64,000 bases of DNA from Methanosarcina thermophila TM-1. Its GTDB lineage: Archaea; Halobacteriota; Methanosarcinia; Methanosarcinales; Methanosarcinaceae. Both the position numbers and the translations under genes were made by a program. Shown piece after piece: positions 9,070 through 15,719 of the stretch (positions are counted from its first letter, which is position 1; every line of letters begins with the position of its first letter). Under the pieces are notes generated by a model. That model was not told the origin of the DNA. It worked only from the letters and a program-made list of their open reading frames with translations, and made no database searches. The stretch is taken from NCBI RefSeq assembly GCF_000969885.1, contig NZ_CP009501.1, forward strand, positions 1,922,001 through 1,986,000, in the 5' to 3' direction.

Positions 9070-10194
9070 ATGAGATCCATTGTGGAAGAAGCCCTTGCTC
9101 GATCTGCCCTGGAAGGACGTGGCGGGCAGAGAGAGTACCCAAATTTAGATTACTCTAACGTAGACTCAGATGTTGATGCTGAACTTGAAGAGATCCTCAG
9201 AAGCCTTAAAACAACCATCAAAGTGATAGGTTGCGGAGGCGGCGGTTCAAACAGCATCCAGCGTATGATGGGCGAAGGAATCCAGGGAGCTGAGCTTGTA
9301 GCTGTGAATACTGATGCCCAGCACCTTCTTCATATACGCTCCAGTAAAAAGATTCTCATCGGGAAAAAGAAAACCCGTGGACTTGGCGCCGGAAGTCTCC
9401 CCCAGATCGGAGAAGATGCAGCAATCGAGAGTATTGACGAGATTAACAAAGTTGTCGAAGGCTCTGACATGGTCTTTATCACCGCGGGACTTGGAGGAGG
9501 AACCGGTACAGGATCGGCACCCATAGTAGCTGAGGCTGCAAGAGACGCAGGAGCCCTTACGATTGCAGTTGTCACCCTGCCCTTCAGTGTGGAAGGTCAT
9601 GTCCGCAGAACCAATGCAGAGGCAGGTCTTGAACGCCTGAGAGATGTCGCAGACACTGTAATAGTGGTTCCCAACGATAAGCTGATTGAAGTCGTTCCTA
9701 GACTCCCACTTCAGGCTGCCTTTAAAGTCTCAGACGAAGTTCTTATGAGAGCCGTGAAGGGCATAACCGAACTGATTACAAAGCCAGGACTTGTAAACCT
9801 CGACTTCGCCGATATCAGAACTGTTATGCAAAACGGAGGCGTTGCAATGATAGGGCTTGGGGAATCCGACGGAGAGAATAAAGCTGCTGAATCCGTACAG
9901 AAAGCCCTGCGCAGTCCGCTTCTTGATGTAGACATTTCAGGCGCGACTTCTGCCCTTGTTAATGTGATTGGAGGCCCTGACATGACTATTTCAGAAGCTG
10001 AGTGTGTGGTTCAGGAGGTTTACAGCCGGATAGATCCAAACGCCCGTCTTATCTGGGGAGCTCAGATCGACCCTGACCTTGAACAGACTGTACGTACAAT
10101 GATCGTAGTTACAGGAGTCACATCTGCTCAGATTTATGGTCATGGGAGCAACAAGAGTATTACCTATAAATATGGAATTGATTTTGTAGAGTGA
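9070..10194 (+). CDS. ftsZ: cell division GTPase FtsZ
   Basis: A 374-residue tubulin-superfamily GTPase that polymerises into the division ring. The tubulin signature [14 protein letters not shown] is near residue 140, and [17 protein letters not shown] (about 50-66) binds the nucleotide. [19 protein letters not shown] and [12 protein letters not shown] are also in place. The ATG at 9052 is in frame, but GGAGG lies inside that extension and points to the ATG at 9070, giving the start [10 protein letters not shown]. It heads the euryarchaeal order ftsZ-secE-spt5-rpl11-rpl1-rpl10-rpl12, but about 410 bases separate it from secE, so it may be transcribed on its own. Confidence 0.95.
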   Translation: MRSIVEEALARSALEGRGGQREYPNLDYSNVDSDVDAELEEILRSLKTTIKVIGCGGGGSNSIQRMMGEGIQGAELVAVNTDAQHLLHIRSSKKILIGKKKTRGLGAGSLPQIGEDAAIESIDEINKVVEGSDMVFITAGLGGGTGTGSAPIVAEAARDAGALTIAVVTLPFSVEGHVRRTNAEAGLERLRDVADTVIVVPNDKLIEVVPRLPLQAAFKVSDEVLMRAVKGITELITKPGLVNLDFADIRTVMQNGGVAMIGLGESDGENKAAESVQKALRSPLLDVDISGATSALVNVIGGPDMTISEAECVVQEVYSRIDPNARLIWGAQIDPDLEQTVRTMIVVTGVTSAQIYGHGSNKSITYKYGIDFVE

Positions 10195-10606
10195 TCGAAC
10201 CAGAGCTAAAGGGACTTAAACCTTCGATTGGAGAAAAAATACTGTTTTCCTCTCTTTAAAAAAAGGGTCAGGAATAAAAAACCAATCGAAAACTATTTTT
10301 ATGGTAAATACAGTATGATGCCGATACGATTCGGCATCAAAAAAGAAATATTTTTACTTACGCGATTGAGATCCGGGATGAAATTGAAAAACGGTTTCGA
10401 AATCTTTTGATATTTTAAATGCCGTGTCGGTGATATCTTCATATAATAGGAATTAATAATATAAACCGCCCGTTCCTTCCATATCTTAATCGGTAAACTC
10501 CGCGCATGTAAAAAAGTGAATCTCGAGAATAGAAAACACACAGGAAGAATTACAGGCAAAAATTTCAAGACAGATAAATAAAATAAGAAAACCTGGATGT
10601 GAATTG
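10195..10606. other. ftsZ-secE intergenic region with perfect hairpin
   Basis: No gene is supported. The notable element is a perfect 8-bp inverted repeat GATGCCGA/TCGGCATC with a 6-base loop at 10317-10338, followed by an A-run. TTCATATAATAGG at about 10439 is a possible TATA region for the secE operon. Confidence 0.55.
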
Positions 10607-10822
10607 ATGGTCGAATCCACGTTTGAACCGAATATAACTGTAGAAAGCGTTGGTCAGGCAATTCGGGCACACCTGAGAGTCCTGAAACTTACTAGAAAAC
10701 CGTCCAGGGAAGAATTCTTGACCATTGCCAAAGTTGCAGGTATTGGCATTCTGGCTGTGGGAACAATCGGATTTATAGTATATGTATTGTTGACAATGTT
10801 GCCCCAGTGGGTGGCCCAATGA
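10607..10822 (+). CDS. secE: preprotein translocase subunit SecE (Sec61 gamma)
   Basis: A 71-residue single-pass membrane protein, the small clamp subunit of the SecYE translocon. The cytosolic amphipathic segment VGQAIRAHLRVLKLTRKPSREEF is followed by a transmembrane helix (about residues 43-65, IAKVAGIGILAVGTIGFIVY). Length and layout match archaeal SecE. An upstream TTG directly precedes the ATG; the ATG is taken. Its TGA overlaps the next ATG (ATGA), so translation is coupled to spt5, the usual archaeal arrangement. Confidence 0.93.
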   Translation: MVESTFEPNITVESVGQAIRAHLRVLKLTRKPSREEFLTIAKVAGIGILAVGTIGFIVYVLLTMLPQWVAQ

Positions 10823-11277
10823 GTGAGGATTCCCAGATATTTGTAATCAAAACCACGGCAAACCAGGAAAGATCGGTTGCAACAGCTCTTGCCAGGGTTT
10901 CAAAAAAGGAGAAGCTGGATATAAGGGCAATTCTAGCTCCTGATGAGCTAAAAGGATATGTCCTGGTCGAAGCTCCTAAATCCGGGATCGTAGAACAGGC
11001 AATTCAGACTATTCCCCATGCACGGGCTCTTGTGAAAGGGAGTTCTTCAATTGCTGAAATCGAGCATTTCCTTAAACCCAAACCAACAGTGACAGGAATC
11101 AAAGAAGGGGCTATAATTGAGGTCACTTCAGGGCCCTTTAAAGGGGAGAAAGCCCGGGTTAAGAGGGTTGATGAAGGACATGAGGAAATTACTGTGGAAC
11201 TGTTCGATGCTGTGGTTCCGATTCCCATAACGATTCGTGGCGACACTGTCAGAATCCTTAAAAAAGAGGAAGAGTGA
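10819..11277 (+). CDS. spt5: transcription elongation factor Spt5 (NusG family)
   Basis: A 152-residue protein with an NGN domain (residues about 5-88: FVIKTTANQERSVATAL, GYVLVEAP, ARALVKGSSSI) and a C-terminal KOW domain (ASP-free core GAIIEVTSGPFKGEKARVKR). Archaeal Spt5 pairs with Spt4 and binds the RNA polymerase clamp to raise processivity; spt4 is not in the window. An upstream GTG at 10807 is in frame, but GGGTGG precedes the ATG at 10819, which overlaps the secE stop. The KOW domain also links transcription to ribosomes in the NusG family, fitting its place beside ribosomal genes. Confidence 0.95.
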   Translation: MSEDSQIFVIKTTANQERSVATALARVSKKEKLDIRAILAPDELKGYVLVEAPKSGIVEQAIQTIPHARALVKGSSSIAEIEHFLKPKPTVTGIKEGAIIEVTSGPFKGEKARVKRVDEGHEEITVELFDAVVPIPITIRGDTVRILKKEEE

Positions 11278-11399
11278 AGCTGCAGCGAGATGGTAAATAC
11301 CGAAAAATTCCAGCTTATTAATAAATAAAATCACCAGTACTCAGAGTGGATCGAAAAAGATCTACAAAGTTTATATTTATTAAAACCGGTGAGACTCAG

Positions 11400-11885
11400 A
11401 TGACAAGTATTGTTGAAGCACTTGTCCCGGGAGGAAAAGCTAACCCTGGACCACCTTTAGGTCCGGCGCTTGGTCCACTCGGGGTCAACATAAAAGAAGT
11501 GGTCGAAAAGATCAATGAAAAAACCAGGGACTATGATGGAATGCAGGTTCCTGTTAAAGTAATAGTTGACGATAAAAGAAATTTCGAGATCGAAGTAGGC
11601 ACTCCACCCACCGCATCCCTGATCATGAAAGAGCTAGGGATTCAGAAAGGGTCAGGAAATGCAGGAAGCGAGGTTGTTGGAAACCTCAGCATCTCGCAGG
11701 TTGCAAAGATTGCCCGCATGAAAAAGGAGGATGTACTTTCCTACGATCTCAAGTCAACAATGAAAGAGGTAATAGGTACCTGTGTCCCCATGGGCGTAAC
11801 CGTAGAGGGAGTTAAGGCAAAAGATATCCAGAAGGAACTCGACCAGGGCAAGTTCGATGATTTGCTTGCCGGTGAGGAGTGGTAA
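11400..11885 (+). CDS. rpl11: ribosomal protein uL11
   Basis: A 161-residue large-subunit protein of the GTPase-associated centre. The start MTSIVEALVPGGKANPGPPL is diagnostic, with the proline-rich NPGPPLGPALGPLGVNI linker and a C-terminal rRNA-binding domain (KKEDVLSYDLKSTMKEVIGT). The frame stays open to 11346, but the ATG at 11400 follows GGTGAG and matches the family N-terminus. The 122-base gap after spt5 holds TTTATATTT at about 11370, about 25 bases before the ATG, so an extra start giving a very short leader is possible. Confidence 0.97.
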   Translation: MTSIVEALVPGGKANPGPPLGPALGPLGVNIKEVVEKINEKTRDYDGMQVPVKVIVDDKRNFEIEVGTPPTASLIMKELGIQKGSGNAGSEVVGNLSISQVAKIARMKKEDVLSYDLKSTMKEVIGTCVPMGVTVEGVKAKDIQKELDQGKFDDLLAGEEW

Positions 11886-11905
11886 GCCTTCCATCCCTTT
11901 ACCAT

Positions 11906-12143
11906 TTAATCCGGGAATTCATTACCACCAATAGTTTTAAATTGGATAGCACTAATAGCACAAGAATCTTGCACATCGTTGCAATAGATTAAAATAATAG
12001 TTATTAGCGGCTTACCGTTAAGAGTAACAGAACCCGGATTAATGGGAAGCCCTAAGACCAACCGTAGTAAGCCGAAGAGGCTGCTTGAACAAGCAAGTTC
12101 AGACACTGGACAAGCAAGTTCAAACACTACGGGGAGGAATAAG
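11906..12143 (+). promoter_or_regulatory. structured leader of the rpl1-rpl10-rpl12 operon
   Basis: The 258-base rpl11-rpl1 gap is unusually structured. Seen: TTAATCCGGG (11906-11915) is exactly complementary to CCCGGATTAA (12033-12042); CGGCTTAC (12008-12015) pairs perfectly with GTAAGCCG (12067-12074), enclosing a small GTTA-AGAG-TAAC hairpin; and a 21-bp direct duplication starts at 12089 and 12110 (ACAAGCAAGTTCA unit) just before GGGGAGGA. Known: archaeal L1 represses its own operon by binding its mRNA. Inferred: this leader is the L1 control site or an attenuator. The precise L1-binding motif was not identified. Confidence 0.45.
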
Positions 12144-12785
12144 ATGGTAGAAAAAACTATACTGGAAGCTGTCAAGAAAGTACTTGAAGAATCGCCAAAG
12201 CGCAATTTCTCTGAAAGTGTAGACCTGGCGATTAACTTAAAGAATCTTGACATGAACCAACCGAAGAATAGAGTCGATGAAGAAGTGATTCTTCCTCACG
12301 GGCTCGGAAAAGAACTGAAGATCGGCGTTTTTGCAAAAGGTGATGTGGGCCTGAAAGCAAAGGCTGCCGGTGCTGCGTATGTTATTTCTGATGTTGAGCT
12401 CGAGGAACTGGCGGCTGACAAAAACAGAGCCAGGGCTCTTGCAAACGAATGTGACCTTTTTATCGCAGAAACCCAGTTCATGCCAACTATTGGTAAGACG
12501 CTTGGTATTGTTCTCGGACCCAGAGGGAAAATGCCTATTCCGCTCTTGCCTAACAAGGATGTAGGCGAACTTATCCAGAGCAAGAAAAATGCGGTAAGGT
12601 TGAGGTCTAAAGACAAACTCACTTTCCATGTGCCTGTCGGCCGAAGGGATATGAGTCCTGAAGAGCTTGCCGAAAACATAGAAACTGTAGTGTCCAGGCT
12701 GGAGCGTGTCCTGGAGAAAGGCAGGTACAACTTGAGATCTGTCTTTGTCACGACAACTATGGGGAAATCCGAAAGGGTGGTGTAA
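12144..12785 (+). CDS. rpl1: ribosomal protein uL1
   Basis: A 213-residue protein of the L1 stalk, which helps release deacylated tRNA from the E site and in methanogens is also a translational repressor of its own operon. Recognised from FSESVDLAINLKNLDMNQPK, the RVDEEVILPHG segment and the hallmark VLGPRGKMPIPLLPNKD. Length is exactly that expected. GGGGAGGAATAAG precedes the ATG; the in-frame extension upstream to 12042 translates the leader repeats and is not protein-coding in my reading. The stop codon abuts the rpl10 ATG with no gap. Confidence 0.97.
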   Translation: MVEKTILEAVKKVLEESPKRNFSESVDLAINLKNLDMNQPKNRVDEEVILPHGLGKELKIGVFAKGDVGLKAKAAGAAYVISDVELEELAADKNRARALANECDLFIAETQFMPTIGKTLGIVLGPRGKMPIPLLPNKDVGELIQSKKNAVRLRSKDKLTFHVPVGRRDMSPEELAENIETVVSRLERVLEKGRYNLRSVFVTTTMGKSERVV

Positions 12786-13832
12786 ATGGCAGAGGAGAAA
12801 CATCACACGGAGCACATCCCGCAGTGGAAAAAGGATGAGGTAGAAAATATAAAGAATCTCATTCAGTCACATAAGGTATTCGGGATGGTCGGGATCGAGG
12901 GCATTCTTGCAACCAAGATCCAGAAAATTCGCCGTGACCTTAAAGACACTGCGGTGCTCAAAGTCTCAAGGAACACCCTTACAGAGCGGGCTTTAAACCA
13001 GCTCGGAGGAAACATTCCCGAGATGAATAAATATCTTGACAAGCAGACGGCTTTGGTATTTACCAACGAAAGTCCCTTCAAACTTTACAAAATACTTGAA
13101 CAGACAAAAACCCCTTCTCCGATTAAAGGAGGCGCAATAGCTCCGGTGGATATTGTTGTTCAGAAGGGACCTACAAGTTTCCCACCTGGCCCCATTCTCG
13201 GAGAACTCCAGAGCGCAGGAATTCCAGCTTCAATTGAGGCAGGGAAAGTTGCAATAAAGGAAACAAAGGTTGTCTGTAAAGCAGGTGAGGTAGTCCCACA
13301 GAAGCTCGCAACCATGCTTTCAAAGCTGGAAATATACCCACTTATTGTAGGGCTTGACTTAAGAGCCGCTTATGACGGTGGGACAATTTACGAGCCGGAA
13401 CTCCTTGCAATTGACGAAAGTCAGTACTTCTCTGACATTACCAGAGCAGCCCAGAACGCTTTCAATCTCTCTGTCAACACTGCGTACCCGACAAGCGCAA
13501 CAATCGTCACCCTACTATCAAAAGCCTTTGCAGAATCAAAGAACCTTGGTGTCAATGCTGTTGTGTTTGATTCCGGAGTCATGGACGCTTTGCTGGCAAA
13601 AGCTCACGCCCAGATGACATCCGTTGCATCCAAAGCCGCAGACAAAGATGCAAATGCCGTGGATGATGAACTGAGGGAAGTTCTCGGAGCAGCAGCCGCA
13701 AGCGCAGCAGCAGCCGCAAGTGTAGCAGCAGCCGAGAAGAAAGAGGAAGAAGTAAAGGAAGAAGAGGAAGAAGAGGAAGAAGATACCTCTGAAGAAGATG
13801 GAATGGCCGGTCTCGGCGCCCTTTTCGGATAA
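12786..13832 (+). CDS. rpl10: ribosomal protein uL10 (P0)
   Basis: A 348-residue base of the ribosomal stalk. The N-terminal domain (residues 1-120) binds 23S rRNA beside L11 (VGIEGILATKIQKIRRDLKD), an archaeal insertion follows, and helical spines for L12 dimers occupy about residues 230-300. The tail is an Ala-rich hinge, an acidic run and [13 protein letters not shown], the factor-recruiting peptide shared with L12. It starts on the base after the rpl1 stop. The final 72 bases match the end of rpl12 at 69 positions (see findings). Confidence 0.96.
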   Translation: MAEEKHHTEHIPQWKKDEVENIKNLIQSHKVFGMVGIEGILATKIQKIRRDLKDTAVLKVSRNTLTERALNQLGGNIPEMNKYLDKQTALVFTNESPFKLYKILEQTKTPSPIKGGAIAPVDIVVQKGPTSFPPGPILGELQSAGIPASIEAGKVAIKETKVVCKAGEVVPQKLATMLSKLEIYPLIVGLDLRAAYDGGTIYEPELLAIDESQYFSDITRAAQNAFNLSVNTAYPTSATIVTLLSKAFAESKNLGVNAVVFDSGVMDALLAKAHAQMTSVASKAADKDANAVDDELREVLGAAAASAAAAASVAAAEKKEEEVKEEEEEEEEDTSEEDGMAGLGALFG

Positions 13833-13867
13833 AAAATTTGCTATAATTGAAATTTAGGTGATCAACA

Positions 13868-14188
13868 ATGGAATACATATATGCAGCTCTCTTACTACAC
13901 AACGCTGGTAAAGCAATTACTGAAGATGCAATCACTGCCGTTCTCCAGGCAGCAGGTATAGAAGTTAACGAAGCCAGAGTAAAGGCACTTGTCGCAGCCC
14001 TTGAAGGAGTGGACATCGAAGAAGCAATCTCAAAGGCAGCATTTGCAGCTCCCGCAGCCGCAGCAGCCCCTGCAGCAGCTGCAGCAGCTCCTGCAGCAGA
14101 AGAAGCTCCTGCAGCAGAAGAGGAAGAAGAGGAAGAAGATACCTCTGAAGAAGACGGAATGGCCGGTCTCGGCGCACTCTTCGGATAA
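13868..14188 (+). CDS. rpl12: ribosomal stalk protein P1/L12
   Basis: A 106-residue acidic stalk protein. The N-terminal dimerisation domain [20 protein letters not shown] is followed by helices ([20 protein letters not shown]), an Ala/Pro hinge (residues 60-82), a Glu-rich stretch and the [10 protein letters not shown] tail that recruits elongation factors. A perfect GGTGATC precedes the ATG, the strongest ribosome-binding site of the operon, which fits the need for several copies of L12 per ribosome. It is the last gene, followed by a strong terminator. Confidence 0.97.
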   Translation: MEYIYAALLLHNAGKAITEDAITAVLQAAGIEVNEARVKALVAALEGVDIEEAISKAAFAAPAAAAAPAAAAAAPAAEEAPAAEEEEEEEDTSEEDGMAGLGALFG

Positions 14189-14213
14189 ATGCAATAAAAC
14201 TTCAATACATACA

Positions 14214-14243
14214 GCTCGCCTCACGGCGAGCACTCTTTTTTTT
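14214..14243 (+). terminator. intrinsic terminator of the ribosomal operon
   Basis: A perfect 7-bp stem GCTCGCC (14214-14220) / GGCGAGC (14225-14231), loop TCAC, then ACTC and eight Ts. It lies 25 bases after the rpl12 stop. Confidence 0.85.
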
Positions 14244-14504
14244 CAATAGAAACTTTAACAGCGGTTTAATAACTTAGAATTAGCCGATTTTACTGTAGAA
14301 TTCTTTATCTTTTCTTAAAATCGTCTTCATTTTCTAAATTATCCCCTTTTCAGGCATTTTATTGGTGCTTTGTGATGCCGATTATAGGATTATGTTTTTT
14401 TAGTTAGAGCAATAACATACAAAACTAGCTCTCCAAAAGGTTATTAATAGAAAAAATAATGAATAATAAGTAGTCTTTTGCAGAAAAATAAGAAAGAGAT
14501 TTCT
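14244..14504. other. intergenic region before the radical SAM gene
   Basis: About 260 AT-rich bases with no supported gene. It should contain the promoter of the radical SAM gene; AAGGTTATTAATAG at about 14438 is the best TATA-like stretch. AAGAGAT is the ribosome-binding site. Confidence 0.4.
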
Positions 14505-15497
14505 ATGTCCCGATTTAATCCTATCCTCGCTATGAGAGCCCTCTGGCAGATCAGAGTAAGAAAGCGTCCCTTTGTCCTTTCCCACGGTGTAAATGCTCAG
14601 TGCAACATGCGCTGCAAATTCTGTGAATACTGGAAGAAAGCCGGGAAAGAGCCGACTAAAGAAGAGATTTTCAAGCTGTTAGATGATGCGAGGGATTTCG
14701 GGATAGGAGTTTATAATGCCTGGACTGTAGAACCTCTCCTGAGAAAGGATCTGCCCCAGATTATGGCATATGCCAAAAAAATCGGGATGATCACTTCCAT
14801 GGTCACAAATGGAAAGCTGCTTTATGAGAGAGCGGAAGAGCTTGTGGATGTAGATTATCTTTCGGTTTCTGTGGATGGGGTAGAGAGTTATAAAGAAATC
14901 CGTCGAATGGACTTCGAAACTCTGTTGAAGGGCTTAAAAAAAGCTATTGAGGTTAGAAAACTCCAGAAAAAGAAGAATCCCATCCTGATGAACTGCGTAC
15001 TTACAGGAAAAAACCTTGACGATGTCGAAACCCTTATTTTACTTGCAAAAAAGCTGAAAGTGAAGATATCCTTCGAGCCTGTCCATGAGTTTCCCGGAAT
15101 CAGTAAGGAAGTATGGAACGACATCGGAATCCGTGACATGGAAAAGTTCCGCAGAACAGTTGACCGCATAATCGAGCTTAAGACGCAGGATTACCCGATC
15201 ATAAATTCCAAAACCTACCTTAAAATGGTCAGGGATGGGAAAACGGACTACAAATGCCTTGCCAGCGGGATTATTATTAACGTCACATATGACGGCACTC
15301 TGGAGACCTGCCGTGTGCAAAACGAGCCTCTTGGAAACGTTATCTGGGACGGGCTTGAGAGCGTCTGGGAAAACTCCAAAGAACGCCGGAAGGAGATTGT
15401 CAAAAACTGCACAGGCTGCCTCTTTTTTGGATATACGGAAAATAGTTTGATGCAGAGTTTTAATCCCGAAGTTCTGATGCATTATGAGTGGATGTAA
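14505..15497 (+). CDS. radical SAM protein with SPASM/twitch-like C-terminus
   Basis: A 330-residue radical SAM enzyme. The 4Fe-4S motif is CNMRCKFC (CX3CX2C, residues about 32-39), preceded by a basic N-terminus MSRFNPILAMRALWQIRVRK that may sit on the membrane surface. The barrel segments MVTNGKLL and LSVSVDGVESYKEIR follow. The C-terminal Cys residues in YKCLASG, LETCRVQ and NCTGCLFF suggest a second iron-sulfur site as in SPASM or twitch domains. The substrate is not recognisable; related archaeal proteins act on peptides, lipids or cofactors. The ATG at 14505 follows GAGAT; a TTG 27 bases upstream is less likely. It stands alone between terminators. Confidence 0.8.
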   Translation: MSRFNPILAMRALWQIRVRKRPFVLSHGVNAQCNMRCKFCEYWKKAGKEPTKEEIFKLLDDARDFGIGVYNAWTVEPLLRKDLPQIMAYAKKIGMITSMVTNGKLLYERAEELVDVDYLSVSVDGVESYKEIRRMDFETLLKGLKKAIEVRKLQKKKNPILMNCVLTGKNLDDVETLILLAKKLKVKISFEPVHEFPGISKEVWNDIGIRDMEKFRRTVDRIIELKTQDYPIINSKTYLKMVRDGKTDYKCLASGIIINVTYDGTLETCRVQNEPLGNVIWDGLESVWENSKERRKEIVKNCTGCLFFGYTENSLMQSFNPEVLMHYEWM

Positions 15498-15523
15498 CAG
15501 CAGAGTTCCACTTCCCGATTTTC

Positions 15524-15548
15524 GCTTCGCGAGCACGAAGCCCTTTTC
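15524..15548 (+). terminator. hairpin terminator after the radical SAM gene
   Basis: A perfect 6-bp stem GCTTCG (15524-15529) / CGAAGC (15536-15541) with loop CGAGCA, followed by CCTTTTC. It sits between convergent genes, so it could serve either strand. Confidence 0.5.
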
Positions 15549-15643
15549 ACTCACTTCGTTTGCTCAAGAGAGCTGAACTAGGGGCAAAAGAAACTATTTT
15601 TTAACTTAGAGCGCTTAGCACCTCAGTTTCGGTGGCTTCTCAC

Positions 15644-15664
15644 GCTTCGCCCTCAGGCTTCGCC
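15644..15664. repeat. GCTTCGCC direct repeat in a GC-rich spacer
   Basis: GCTTCGCC occurs at 15644-15651 and 15657-15664, 13 bp apart. Together with the 15524-15541 hairpin it marks a GC-rich, repeat-prone spacer directly 3' of the KAP-FGE gene. A further inverted repeat TACTTC/GAAGTA lies at 15681-15706, just past that gene's stop. Confidence 0.5.
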
Positions 15665-15719
15665 ATTTGGGATTAACCTCTACTTCAATTATTAACCTGA
15701 GAAGTAAGGTCGAAAGTGG

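Noticed and set aside
12042-12143. N-terminal extension of ribosomal protein L1
   Set aside because: It translates the repeat-bearing leader, while the downstream ATG has a strong ribosome-binding site and the family length.
13579-14205. A 208-codon open frame opposite rpl10/rpl12
   Set aside because: It is the antisense of the Ala/Glu-rich codons of two certain ribosomal genes, giving low-complexity Leu/Ser runs.
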